A stretch of 47,843 nt of DNA. Source: an uncultured Bacteroidota bacterium. Lineage in GTDB: Bacteria > Bacteroidota > Bacteroidia > Bacteroidales > F082. The first letter of the stretch is position 1. The number at the start of each line of letters is the position of its first letter. Below are positions 33,711-42,299 of the stretch, piece by piece. A program made the translations under genes and the position numbers. The stretch covers positions 1 to 47,843 of the forward strand of contig CAJXKB010000016.1 of the NCBI GenBank assembly GCA_913055825.1, given 5' to 3'. The notes below the pieces were generated by a model, which worked only from the letters and a program-made list of their open reading frames with translations, searched no databases and was not told where the DNA came from.

Positions 33711-35597
33711 ATGAACAACGAAGAAATTTATTATCCGTCAGAAGAAGTCATTCAACAAGCCAACGTCAAAGAATATGATAAGCTGTATCAATATTCGATA
33801 GAAGAGAGAGAGGCGTTTTGGGCGGAGCAGGCCGAAAAGCTGGAGTGGTACAAAAAATGGGATAAAGTGCTGGACGATTCTAACAAACCCTTTTATGAAT
33901 GGTATAGAGGAGCTGAAACCAACATCATACACAATGCCATCGACAGGCACCTTGGCACTCCTACCCAAAATAAGTTAGCCTACATATGGGAAGGTGAAGA
34001 TGGGGAGATCAAAACCTATTCGTATCATGCATTGAATCGGGAAGTGAGCATTTTTGCCAATATTTTAAAGGCCATGGGGGTAAAAAAAGGAGACATTGTT
34101 ACTATTTATATGCCTCAGCTGCCGGAGCAGATTTTTGCCATGCTGGCATGTGCCAAGATTGGCGCGGCTCACAGTGTGGTTTATGGCGGTTTCAGTAGTG
34201 AGGCACTTCTTGACAGAATCAAAGCAGCTAAAAGCCGTGTTGTGATAACAGCCGATGGTGGATATCGTAGGGGTAAACCCACTCATTTAAAAAAGATTGT
34301 AAATGAAGCCCTGGAGATGTGTTCGGTAGTAGAAGTAGTCATAACGGTGAAACGGACAGGTGAAGCCGTTGAAATGCAAAACGACAGGGATTTTTGGTTT
34401 CACGATTTGAAAGCGCTTCCCATTGCCAATGGCAAATGCGAAACCGTTCACATGAAATCGACCGATATGTTGTTTTTGCTTTATACGTCGGGTTCTACAG
34501 GCAAACCCAAAGGGTTGGTCCATACCCATGGCGGATACAGCGTTTATACGGCAACCACCATGCGGATGGTTTTCGATATTAAGCCTGAAGACAGGTTTTG
34601 GTGTGCTGCCGATCCCGGCTGGATTACCGGCCATAGTTATATTGTTTACGGTCCGCTCATCAATGGTGCTACCATATTTTCCTATGAAGGGGCACCAAAT
34701 CATCCTTATCCGGATCGCTGGTGGCGCATGGTGGAGAAATTTGGGATCAGTATTTTATATACTTCTCCGACTGCCATCAGGGGGTTGATGCGTTTTGGGG
34801 AATCGTGGGTCGAAAAGCACGACATTAGCTCCTTACGCTTGTTAGGGTCAGTAGGAGAACCCATCAATCCGGAAGCCTGGAAATGGTATTATAAACATGT
34901 GGGTAAAGAAAAATGTCCCATTATGGATACGTGGTGGCAAACGGAAACCGGTGGTTTTATGATCGCTCCGTTGCCCATTACGCCACTGAAGCCCGGTTCG
35001 GCAACGAAACCGTTTTTTGGTAATGAAATGGCAGTGGTAAACGATAAGGGAGAAAAAGTGGCCACAGGCGAGCAGGGAAACCTTGTTATTAAAGCGCCAT
35101 GGCCGGGGATGGCTGCTACCGTTCATAATGATGATGAGCGCTTTGTGGAAACTTACTGGAAACGTTTTGAAAAACAGGGCTTCTACAGTGCCGGAGATGC
35201 GGCGAGAAAAGATGAGGATGGCTATTTCTGGATCATTGGCCGAACTGATGATGTGATTAAAGTTTCGGGCTATAGGTTGGGTACCGCTGAGATTGAAAGT
35301 GCCATTGTAAGCCATCCATCTGTTGCCGAGGCTGCGGCCATTGCATTGCCCCACGACCTGAAAGGAAATGCAATTCATGGCTTTGTAATTTTAAAACACG
35401 GATTGGTGGCTTCTGCTGAATTAGAAATTCAAATTAAAAATCATGTGGCAAAGATGATGGGCCCTATTGCAAAACCCGAAAGTATCACCTTTGTGGATGC
35501 TTTACCCAAAACCCGTAGCGGTAAAATCATGCGCAGGGTATTAAAAGCCAGGGCACTGGGTGAAGATGAAGGAGATTTAAGTACGCTTGCCGATTAA
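33711..35597 (+). CDS. acs: Acetyl-CoA synthetase (AMP-forming), probable
   Basis: This enzyme activates acetate with ATP to acetyl-CoA. From ATG 33711 it is 628 residues, slightly shorter than the enterobacterial enzyme of about 650. Visible: the P-loop-like YTSGSTGKPKGLVHTHGGY, WCAADPGWITGHSYIVYGPL, DTWWQTETGGFMIAPLP, the hinge region GRTDDVIKVSGYRLGTAEIE and the C-terminal KTRSGKIMRRVLKA whose lysine is the usual acetylation site. An in-frame upstream start at 33660 is less likely because residues from 33711 match the family N-terminus. Propionate or another short acid remains possible. Confidence 0.92.
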   Translation: MNNEEIYYPSEEVIQQANVKEYDKLYQYSIEEREAFWAEQAEKLEWYKKWDKVLDDSNKPFYEWYRGAETNIIHNAIDRHLGTPTQNKLAYIWEGEDGEIKTYSYHALNREVSIFANILKAMGVKKGDIVTIYMPQLPEQIFAMLACAKIGAAHSVVYGGFSSEALLDRIKAAKSRVVITADGGYRRGKPTHLKKIVNEALEMCSVVEVVITVKRTGEAVEMQNDRDFWFHDLKALPIANGKCETVHMKSTDMLFLLYTSGSTGKPKGLVHTHGGYSVYTATTMRMVFDIKPEDRFWCAADPGWITGHSYIVYGPLINGATIFSYEGAPNHPYPDRWWRMVEKFGISILYTSPTAIRGLMRFGESWVEKHDISSLRLLGSVGEPINPEAWKWYYKHVGKEKCPIMDTWWQTETGGFMIAPLPITPLKPGSATKPFFGNEMAVVNDKGEKVATGEQGNLVIKAPWPGMAATVHNDDERFVETYWKRFEKQGFYSAGDAARKDEDGYFWIIGRTDDVIKVSGYRLGTAEIESAIVSHPSVAEAAAIALPHDLKGNAIHGFVILKHGLVASAELEIQIKNHVAKMMGPIAKPESITFVDALPKTRSGKIMRRVLKARALGEDEGDLSTLAD

Positions 35598-35621
35598 ATT
35601 ATGGAAATATTATTATTGTCG

Positions 35622-36476
35622 CTATTCAGCTTCAATATTAATACCTTTCAGTACGATGTCGCCTTCGTGTACCCCTAAATCTTTTGCAATAACATGACAT
35701 TTTGCCTTGAGCAGGAAAAATACCGGGCGGTCAACCTCCGAAAGCCCTTCGTAATTACCCTGTCCTTTGCTAATGATAAGGTCTGCATTATTGTAAACTT
35801 CCATGAATTCCTCTGTGCATTGCGATAAAATAGTGCCGGGGGCCACACATCCCGATTCCATGAGCCGGGCAACCTCGTCCAAACCTGAATCAATGGCGTC
35901 TTTAAGGGTGACATCATTTATAATCGGTGCAGAACGCACGGCAAAAGTTACAGGTTTCTGTAATTGTTCAATAAGGATTTTGTCAAAAACCGATTCACCA
36001 CAATTATCTCCGAGATAAAGAATGTTTTCTGCATTTCCAAGATGTTGTTTAAATGAATCATAATCGAAAATGGCAAAATCTTGATTCAGAATTTTTTTTA
36101 TATCCTCAACAAGATGAAAAGTTTTATTGATACCTAAATCGATCACATTACCGGCAATGGCAATGCGGACCGCTTTTAACAACGGATCATCTGACTGTTC
36201 CACCATGTTTTTTAGTTCGGGCAACAGTGTTTTTGCTTCCGCAATATGCGCCTTCTTCAGACTTTTGTAAGGATCGATAACCCCGGTGACGTTTTTCACC
36301 TCACGATAAACTATTTGACCTGTTTCAGCAGGAGTGAGATGCATGGGAATGTCTTTAACCTGAACGCCAACAGTATTAAGCACATTTTTGATTTTTACCT
36401 CATCAGTAGTGGCCAATCGTGCCGTGCTTAGGGCTTGTCGCATGAAACAGGGGATGCAATCAAGATAGGTTTTCAC
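35622..36476 (-). CDS. DUF89/ARMT1-like metal-dependent phosphatase
   Basis: This is a damage-control phosphatase-fold protein; characterised DUF89 members hydrolyse phosphate from damaged or harmful sugar and cofactor phosphates. From GTG 36476 it has 284 residues, starting KTYLDCIPCFMRQAL as is usual for subfamily members with a CxxC motif. Further family motifs are NVIDLG, YLGDNCGESVFDK (metal-binding Asp and Asn) and IISKGQGNYEGLSE. An ATG at 36497 is possible but would add seven residues not usual for the family. It overlaps the upstream VOC gene by 17 bases (or 38 with the ATG), so the two are coupled. Confidence 0.87.
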   Translation of the reverse strand: MKTYLDCIPCFMRQALSTARLATTDEVKIKNVLNTVGVQVKDIPMHLTPAETGQIVYREVKNVTGVIDPYKSLKKAHIAEAKTLLPELKNMVEQSDDPLLKAVRIAIAGNVIDLGINKTFHLVEDIKKILNQDFAIFDYDSFKQHLGNAENILYLGDNCGESVFDKILIEQLQKPVTFAVRSAPIINDVTLKDAIDSGLDEVARLMESGCVAPGTILSQCTEEFMEVYNNADLIISKGQGNYEGLSEVDRPVFFLLKAKCHVIAKDLGVHEGDIVLKGINIEAE

Positions 36477-36852
36477 CGGCCTGATTTTTAAGTTCAAACA
36501 TATTACCAGCTTTATCTCTGATAAACAAAAGGTCGTTGCCTTCCCTTGCGATTCGAATCACAGGATATCCATAAGCTCTTGCCTTTTCGGCAATGTGATC
36601 ACGGTCGCACACGCTAACGCAGAGGTGTTGAAAACCCTGTGCATTGATTTCTTTGGAAAGAAACAATTCAAGAACTAAATCGGCATTCCTGACAGTAAAA
36701 ACCTGTGTGGCATGCTTTTGTTGAAACACTTCCTCCGACAAGGTTTCGTTGAGTTCAAAATTATTCTCCGGCCAACATTTTAATATATTGGTATAAAAAT
36801 GATTTACTTCTGATACTTCCGTGATATTCAGGCCAATATGCTGTAATTTCAT
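36460..36852 (-). CDS. VOC (glyoxalase/bleomycin-resistance fold) family protein
   Basis: The 130-residue protein has the two beta-alpha-beta-beta-beta modules of the VOC fold. Probable metal ligands are His5 in LQHIGLNITE, a histidine in QGFQHLCVSVCDRD and the glutamate in GNMFELKNQ near the C-terminus. The reaction is unknown; relatives include glyoxalases, epimerases and resistance proteins. Its overlap with the DUF89 gene suggests a shared job in dealing with reactive or damaged metabolites (inference). Confidence 0.85.
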   Translation of the reverse strand: MKLQHIGLNITEVSEVNHFYTNILKCWPENNFELNETLSEEVFQQKHATQVFTVRNADLVLELFLSKEINAQGFQHLCVSVCDRDHIAEKARAYGYPVIRIAREGNDLLFIRDKAGNMFELKNQAGENLS

Positions 36853-37054
36853 GCGATGAGATTTTAATTAAAACCATTTCTGTTTTACTTTTGCAAACAT
36901 ACTCATTTAACCCCAAATATAGTTATTGGGGTTTTCGTTTTTTAGGTATGGCTACCGGAATTATGCGTCGGCAAAAGAAAGCGAAACAGCTATTGTTTTC
37001 ATGTTTACCGTTTATTTACATTTATTTAGAGAAAGCACGTACATATTTCCATCT

Positions 37055-37077
37055 CGTCCTCGTTTGCAACGAGGACG
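37055..37077. repeat. Hairpin repeat K1
   Basis: CGTCCTCGTT and AACGAGGACG form a perfect 10-bp stem around TGC. It is nearly identical to the hairpin at 37247-37269. Confidence 0.75.
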
Positions 37078-37125
37078 CATTTAGGCCTGAATTTTTAATG
37101 CAATATTTTATACTATGACAAGTTT

Positions 37126-37203
37126 GGAGTGTGGAATTTGGAGTTAAAAATTGGATATTGTAATCAACTTTAGGCACTCCTAACTTTAGGCACTCTAAAC
37201 TTC
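37126..37203 (-). repeat. Interspersed repeat, copy 2 (inverted relative to 250-340)
   Basis: Its reverse complement contains AGTTTAGAGTGCCTAAAG, GGAGTGCCTAAAGTT, ATTACAATATCCAATTTTT and AACTCCAAATTCC, in the same order as 250-340. CTTGTCATAGT also follows in both copies, after a length difference. It lies between two K-type hairpins. Confidence 0.75.
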
Positions 37204-37246
37204 TACTTTTAGCCTTGAAAAACATTTTAAATATTCCGGATAAAAC

Positions 37247-37269
37247 CATCCTCGTTACAAACGAGGATG
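37247..37269. repeat. Hairpin repeat K2
   Basis: CATCCTCGTT and AACGAGGATG form a perfect 10-bp stem around ACA. Compared with K1, the second base pair of the stem has changed on both arms (G-C to A-T), keeping the pairing. Confidence 0.75.
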
Positions 37270-37335
37270 AGTATGGTTTCACTATTTTCAGGTGTCAGTA
37301 CTGTTTGTATGCCCGGGAAAAACAAAAGAAACCGG

Positions 37336-37548
37336 TTACTTTTTTAGCAGTTCTTCGCGAATCATGGTATGTCCGCATTTCGGGCACTTGAGCGTAGTGC
37401 ATTTTATGCCTTGTTGATGGGCTACCTTGGTGCCACACTTTGCACACACGCAATATCCTCCAATTCCGAATGAGCCGCCTTTGTTACGGCCTCTTCCGCC
37501 GCCAAAACCTAATCCGCGGCCCGGCTGATTGTTTTTTGTTGCTGTCAT
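37336..37548 (-). CDS. Small Gly/Arg-rich zinc-ribbon protein
   Basis: This is a 70-residue protein. The N-terminal third is Gly/Arg-rich (GRGLGFGGGRGRNKGG), and the C-terminal half is a zinc ribbon with two CxxC pairs, CVCAKCGTKVAHQQGIKC and LKCPKCGHTMIRE. I recognise this layout from small proteins, related to the DUF5320 type, that occur near NifX/NifB-like and Mrp-type ATPase genes in anaerobes; no such gene lies here. The function is unknown; iron-sulfur or metal handling is only a guess. A well-formed promoter with a palindrome between its boxes indicates dedicated repression. Confidence 0.75.
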   Translation of the reverse strand: MTATKNNQPGRGLGFGGGRGRNKGGSFGIGGYCVCAKCGTKVAHQQGIKCTTLKCPKCGHTMIREELLKK

Positions 37549-37575
37549 GTCTTTAATTTTTTTAAATTAACGCCA

Positions 37576-37606
37576 CAAAGATAATGAACATAAGTTCATA
37601 ATGCAA
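37576..37606 (-). promoter_or_regulatory. Promoter of the zinc-ribbon gene
   Basis: On the minus strand TTG (37604-37606), a 20-base spacer and TATCTTTG (37576-37583) match the Bacteroidota consensus exactly. The ATG at 37548 lies 27 bases downstream. Confidence 0.7.
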
Positions 37607-37620
37607 TTATTTGTTCATTA
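37584..37620. promoter_or_regulatory. Palindromic operator within the zinc-ribbon promoter
   Basis: ATGAAC-ATAA-GTTCAT (37584-37599) fills the spacer between the -33 and -7 boxes. A third half-site, TGTTCATTA (37612-37620), lies just upstream of -33 and is the reverse complement of TAATGAACA at 37582-37590. This layout suggests a dimeric repressor; the regulator is not identified in the window. Confidence 0.6.
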
Positions 37621-37701
37621 ATTTATGCTGTTTCACAATGAGATTTTTAAGCGGGTAAAGTGTTGAAATGAATTTCATTGGTCACAATTGTCAGTTCTCA
37701 A

Positions 37702-38553
37702 CTATTTATCTTTCGTTTGTAATAATTCAACCTTAAACGAAGTGGAAGCAAAAGCGGTAAAGAAACCCAAAGCACCACCACTAATATTGCCTTGCACATT
37801 GGCCGACGGACCACTGAAAAGCGGGTTCTTGCTCTCAACTTCATCCTGCAAATCAATAATATAATGATAATATTCTCCTGTAATATTGGAGGCTATCAAT
37901 GTATAATGGTCACCCGGATGGAGTTCGTCTTTGTTTAATACCTGAACCACGGCGCCATTCAGATATCTGCCATCAAAAAATTCATCCGAGCGGACTACTT
38001 TTCGAGGGATGCTGTCAGTAACCCACTGTCCGTTTACCCGGCTGTTGAACAAATAAAAATCTTTTCCTATCGAATCAAGCGCAAAAATCCGGACGACCCA
38101 TTTTTCAATATCAGGAGCATATTGAATGTTTAACGAGTCGATGTGAATGCGTAAAGGAGGCAAAGTGGTTTCACTTTCAAAATGTGTTTCGTTTCCAATA
38201 GGCCGTGCAAGTTGAATATCTAAATGATAAATTTTCCCCGTTGTGGCACGAAATTCAGCAGGGGTTAAAAAATAATATCCTGTATCTTTCGCTGATGGAT
38301 GAAAATTCCAGGTATTTTGTCCGTCGTTTAGTTGAACTCCGGCGTCGGCAACCGTGACTGGTGCTTCATTAGAGAAATAATTGGCACTTGTAGTAAGTCG
38401 TACCTGCGAACTGCTGTCTCCGGGAAATAGATAGGCCTCAACCACCAGTTTCTCATGACCTTTCGGTAGTTTAATATCCATACGTTCGGTACAGGAAACC
38501 AATAGGATAAGGCTCGAAACAACAAAGCTTATATGAGTAAGAAATCGTTTCAT
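37702..38553 (-). CDS. DUF4249 lipoprotein partner of a TonB receptor
   Basis: The 283-residue protein has a lipoprotein signal (LILLVSCTERMD, Cys21) and the DUF4249 opening DIKLPKGHEKLVVEAYLFPG. Then come beta-rich segments including VTVADAGVQL and YYFLTPAEFRATTGKIYHLD. DUF4249 proteins are outer-membrane-associated and nearly always lie directly after a TonB-dependent receptor, as here, where the receptor stop abuts the start. The ligand is unknown; a role in surface capture or periplasmic hand-over is inferred from the pairing. Confidence 0.88.
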   Translation of the reverse strand: MKRFLTHISFVVSSLILLVSCTERMDIKLPKGHEKLVVEAYLFPGDSSSQVRLTTSANYFSNEAPVTVADAGVQLNDGQNTWNFHPSAKDTGYYFLTPAEFRATTGKIYHLDIQLARPIGNETHFESETTLPPLRIHIDSLNIQYAPDIEKWVVRIFALDSIGKDFYLFNSRVNGQWVTDSIPRKVVRSDEFFDGRYLNGAVVQVLNKDELHPGDHYTLIASNITGEYYHYIIDLQDEVESKNPLFSGPSANVQGNISGGALGFFTAFASTSFKVELLQTKDK

Positions 38554-40905
38554 TTAAAAATGAAAATTATAAGTTACAGTGGGTAAAATTCCAAATAAAT
38601 AGGTTTTCTCTGCGTAAGTGGCATTGGGAATGTCCGGGTCGTTCTCAAAATTGATTACCCATGGATTTTTCCGGTTATACACATTATAAATGGAAAAGTT
38701 AAGCGAATGGCCAAACTTTTTACCTTTTTTCTGTTTTAGCTTCCAGTTTAACGACAAATCAAGCCTGTGGTAATCAGGCAGGCGGTAAGCATTTCGAGAT
38801 GAATATACCGGAATAATAGATCCTCCATATTCAAAACGGCTTACCGGAAATGTAACAGGTTGTCCGGTTAAATATACCCAAGTCATACCCAGGCTAAGAT
38901 GCGAATTAATATCGTAATTTAATACCAGCGACAGGTCATTAGGCCGGTCGTAGGGTGCCGGATATTTTTTCCCGCCGTTGATACCGGCTATTTGATGCAT
39001 GCTTCTTGAGTAGGTATAACTTAACCACCCTGAGAATTTTCCTTTTGTTTTTTTAAGCATAAATTCCAGGCCGTAGCTGTAAGCTTTCCCAACACGCAAC
39101 TCGCCATCAAGGTATTTGTTGAGTAGCAAATCGGCATGGTCTTTAAAGTCGATGGCATTTTTGATCCATTTATAATAGACTTCCAAAGAAGCTTCAAAAT
39201 TATTATTGTTGAGATTTCTGTAATAGCCCATGGCAATCTGGTCACCTATTTGGGGTTTGATGTTCGGATTAGCCTGAAACCAAATGTCCAGCGGGTTGCC
39301 TGCAGTAGAATTCTGCGCCTTTTGGATGTACTGGACATTCCGGGCATAACTGGTTTTAAGCGATGAGTTTTCGTTTAGCCTGAATATGATTCCAACTCTG
39401 GGCTCAAAAGCCCAATACGTATGGAAAATGCCTTTTTTTACATAAACTGTCGAATCGGAAACTTGATAATCAGCATTGTAATGAAACAGGGTGGAGGGTC
39501 CGAGGTTGTTGAAAATGGAAATTCTAAATCCGTATTTGAGGCTGACTTGTCGGGTTATTTTTTGATCGTTCCCAAAATAAAAAGCACTTTCCAGTGCGAA
39601 ATTGTCGGGAAGCCGGTATTCATCAATTACAGATTCCTGGCCGGTACCTTTAATTTTCCCCGGGAAAAAGTCGTGATAAATAATGGAAAAACCAAAATTC
39701 AATTTGTTGTCAGGGTTCAGAAACCAGTCGAAATTGGAATGGAGGTTCAAATCTGTGAGGGCCGATTGCCACACAAACGAACGCGGATTGTTTTCGGCCA
39801 GCCCCAAATTATAGTTAAACCGGTTTACAACAAATGAGGTATTGGCAAAAAGTTTTTTGTTGAACAAGTGATTCCATCGTAAAGTGCCGGTGGTATTGCC
39901 CCAGTTCATCTGAAAAAAATCATTTTTAAACACATCTTTGCCAAGATATCCCGAAAGATAAATATGGTTGTTATTATTAATAAAAAAATTGAGTTTGGTA
40001 TTCAGGTCATAAAAATAGAGACGGTTGTTGCGTAGTTTCTCGTCAGACGATAATTTCAGGAATAAATCGGCATAAGTGCGGCGGCCACTGACCATGAATG
40101 ATGATTTGTATTTTTGGATTGGGCCTTCCAGCATCAACCGGGTAGAGATTAGCCCGACACCCCCGCTGCCATGAAAGGATTGTGTGTTTCCTTCTTTCAT
40201 GCGAACTTCCACCAGCGACGAAAGCCGTCCGCCATAGGCCGGTGGTAAATCACCTTTGAATAATTTTACACTTTTAACGGCATCGCTGTTGAAAACCGAA
40301 AAGAACCCCATCAAATGGCCGGCATTATATACCGTTGCCTCATCCAGCAGCATCAGGTTTTGATCGGAACCGCCACCGCGAACGCTAAATCCGGAGGATC
40401 CCTCGGCCACAAATTTAACGCCCGGAAGTAATTGCAGGGCTTTTATCAAATCGACTTCACCCAAAAACGACGGAATTTTCCGGATGGTGCTCATCTCCAT
40501 TTTGTGGACTGACATCAGCGGATTAATGATATTTTCGCGTTTGCCGGTAGCCTTTATCTCCACTTCGTTCAGCTGGTTTTGCAGGCCGTCCATACGGACA
40601 TTTATAGTAGTGTCCGATTTTAAGTTAATGGAAATCAATTTATTTTGATAGCCAACGTATGAAAATCGCAAGAGATAATGATTTGCGGGCAGGCTCAACG
40701 AATAAAAACCATATGCATTGGAAACCGTTCCGGTTGACAGTTCCGCCACAAACAGAGTTGCCCCGGCAAGAAGTTCCCCGGATGTTTTGTCCCGTATTTG
40801 TCCGTCAATGGTAAACCGTTTTGGATTTTGAGCTTGGATTTTCTGTTTGCCGGAACACGCCATAACAATTAGTAAAAAACAAATGAATTTAGTAAGTCTA
40901 TTCAT
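38554..40905 (-). CDS. TonB-dependent receptor paired with DUF4249
   Basis: This 783-residue outer-membrane receptor begins with a signal peptide ending near KIQAQNPKRF; a cysteine in VMACSGKQ could also be read as a lipobox, which would be unusual. A carboxypeptidase-regulatory-like domain (about 30-115; DGQIRDKTSGELLAGATLFV), a plug (about 130-230; SGFSVRGGGSDQNLMLLDEA) and a barrel ending in ILPTVTYNFHF follow. The barrel shows FecA/CirA-like segments (WIKNAIDFKDHADLLLNKYL, YSRSMHQIAGINGGKKYPAP). The substrate is unknown. Promoter candidate: TATCTTTG (40941-40948) on the minus strand. Confidence 0.9.
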   Translation of the reverse strand: MNRLTKFICFLLIVMACSGKQKIQAQNPKRFTIDGQIRDKTSGELLAGATLFVAELSTGTVSNAYGFYSLSLPANHYLLRFSYVGYQNKLISINLKSDTTINVRMDGLQNQLNEVEIKATGKRENIINPLMSVHKMEMSTIRKIPSFLGEVDLIKALQLLPGVKFVAEGSSGFSVRGGGSDQNLMLLDEATVYNAGHLMGFFSVFNSDAVKSVKLFKGDLPPAYGGRLSSLVEVRMKEGNTQSFHGSGGVGLISTRLMLEGPIQKYKSSFMVSGRRTYADLFLKLSSDEKLRNNRLYFYDLNTKLNFFINNNNHIYLSGYLGKDVFKNDFFQMNWGNTTGTLRWNHLFNKKLFANTSFVVNRFNYNLGLAENNPRSFVWQSALTDLNLHSNFDWFLNPDNKLNFGFSIIYHDFFPGKIKGTGQESVIDEYRLPDNFALESAFYFGNDQKITRQVSLKYGFRISIFNNLGPSTLFHYNADYQVSDSTVYVKKGIFHTYWAFEPRVGIIFRLNENSSLKTSYARNVQYIQKAQNSTAGNPLDIWFQANPNIKPQIGDQIAMGYYRNLNNNNFEASLEVYYKWIKNAIDFKDHADLLLNKYLDGELRVGKAYSYGLEFMLKKTKGKFSGWLSYTYSRSMHQIAGINGGKKYPAPYDRPNDLSLVLNYDINSHLSLGMTWVYLTGQPVTFPVSRFEYGGSIIPVYSSRNAYRLPDYHRLDLSLNWKLKQKKGKKFGHSLNFSIYNVYNRKNPWVINFENDPDIPNATYAEKTYLFGILPTVTYNFHF

Positions 40906-40940
40906 AGATTCAATCGATGCCCCTTTGTTGATTCGGCAAG

Positions 40941-40948
40941 CAAAGATA
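40941..40948 (-). promoter_or_regulatory. -7 box of the TonB receptor/DUF4249 operon
   Basis: TATCTTTG on the minus strand lies 35 bases before the receptor start; there is no -33 TTG at the usual spacing. Confidence 0.45.
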
Positions 40949-40972
40949 GATTATTTAGTTGTTTTTTCTGTT

Positions 40973-42283
40973 TCACAATTGAAACAATCCGTTGTGTAAA
41001 GCTTTTAGCGTTCTGATCTTATCTTCGGTATTAATTAGGAATGAAACATTGTGGGCGCTGGCACCGTACGAAATCATTCGTATGGGGATGTCGGACAAAG
41101 CACCAAAAAGACGCATGGCGTAGCCCGGGTCGTCGGCATCCACAAGCCCGACTACTCCAACAATGGTTTTGTTCCCGGCTACCTCAACATGGCCATATTT
41201 TTTCAGGTGTTCCACAATTTCCTCTAAATGCCGGTTGTCATCAATAGTAATTGAAACTGCAACTTCAGAAGTGGTAATCATGTCGATGGGGGTTTTAAAT
41301 TCTTCAAAAATCTCAAATACTTTTCGGAGAAAACCATAAGCCATCAGCATCCGGCTCGATTTTATCCTGATTGCAGTGATGTGGTCGCGTGCAGCTACGG
41401 CTTTAAAACCTCTGCCTTGGCCGGCAGCTGAAATTCTGGTCCCCGGATCAGCAGGCTGCAATGTATTTTTAAGCAATACGGGAATGCCGGCATTTTGTGC
41501 TGGGAGTACACAAAGCGGATGGAGAATTTTTGCACCGAAGTAGGCCAGCTCAGCAGCTTCATCAAAATGTAATTGCCTGATTGGTTGGGTTTGATCCACA
41601 AAACGCGGATCGTTGTTTTGTACACCGTCAATGTCTGTCCAAATTTGGATTTCTTCTGCTTCAAGGGCGGCGCCAAACAGCGATGCGGAATAATCACTTC
41701 CTCCCCGCCCCAAATTGCTTATGTTTCCTGTATAATCACTACAAATAAAGCCCTGTGCAATATAAATTTGACTGCCAGGATGGCCTTTTAGACTTTCATT
41801 TATTTGCTGTCTGATGTGATTTATCACAGGTTCCCCTTCTTTATCAAGATGAATCAAAGTGGTGGAGTCCAGTAAAGTTGCATTGAATTTTTGTACGGTT
41901 AACAGTCGATAAAACAGAAAGGTAGACAATTGTTCTCCAATGGCAATTAGCATTTTTTCTGCAAAGGGATCATAAGGCTCATGAATCAGGTTTGTTATCT
42001 TTTCAAAGGATTTCCCGACGTAGGCTTCAGCTATTTCGTCTGTTGACGTAAATAAATCAGTCAGTGTTTGCTGATAATTATTTTGCAATGAATGTAGAAT
42101 TGTTAAAGCATCCTCTTTTTTCCCGGTTCTGATGTTTTGACCGATGGCCGACAATGTGTCAGTAGTTCCGCTCATGGCAGATAATACCACAAAAACCTTT
42201 TTCTCCTGCCGGATAATTTCTACAATGCGTTGCATCCGTTGCGCCGTGCCCACTGATGTCCCTCCAAATTTGTAAACCTTCAT
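40973..42283 (-). CDS. lysC: Aspartate kinase (monofunctional)
   Basis: Aspartate kinase phosphorylates aspartate, the entry to lysine, threonine, methionine and diaminopimelate synthesis. From ATG 42283 it has 436 residues: kinase domain (about 1-290) starting KVYKFGGTSVGTAQRMQ, with NLGRGGSDYSAS and EIQIWTDIDGVQNNDPRFVD, and two C-terminal ACT domains for amino-acid feedback (ITAIRIKSSRMLMAYGFLRK onward). No homoserine dehydrogenase is fused. A TTG at 42301 and ATG at 42298 in the same frame are less likely because the family starts at KVYKFGG. The gene is preceded by a leader ORF and terminator typical of attenuation. Confidence 0.95.
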   Translation of the reverse strand: MKVYKFGGTSVGTAQRMQRIVEIIRQEKKVFVVLSAMSGTTDTLSAIGQNIRTGKKEDALTILHSLQNNYQQTLTDLFTSTDEIAEAYVGKSFEKITNLIHEPYDPFAEKMLIAIGEQLSTFLFYRLLTVQKFNATLLDSTTLIHLDKEGEPVINHIRQQINESLKGHPGSQIYIAQGFICSDYTGNISNLGRGGSDYSASLFGAALEAEEIQIWTDIDGVQNNDPRFVDQTQPIRQLHFDEAAELAYFGAKILHPLCVLPAQNAGIPVLLKNTLQPADPGTRISAAGQGRGFKAVAARDHITAIRIKSSRMLMAYGFLRKVFEIFEEFKTPIDMITTSEVAVSITIDDNRHLEEIVEHLKKYGHVEVAGNKTIVGVVGLVDADDPGYAMRLFGALSDIPIRMISYGASAHNVSFLINTEDKIRTLKALHNGLFQL

Positions 42284-42299
42284 GTTAATTTTTTTCATC

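Larger units (their letters stand above)
36853..37335. other. Gene-free, repeat-containing region
   Basis: No convincing gene; an open frame at 36891-37118 runs into a hairpin repeat and has no family features. The region holds two related hairpins (37055-37077, 37247-37269) bracketing the inverted copy of the GAGTGCCTAAAGTT repeat (37126-37203). Confidence 0.6.

Noticed and set aside
36891-37118. Plus-strand open frame of 75 codons with a hydrophobic stretch
   Set aside because: It reads through a hairpin repeat, has odd composition and no partner; coding is unlikely.
37664-37678. Palindrome TGAAATGAATTTCA between the zinc-ribbon gene and DUF4249
   Set aside because: It lies downstream of the DUF4249 gene and upstream of the zinc-ribbon promoter region without matching the TGAAC operator; it is short and AT-rich, so no function is claimed.
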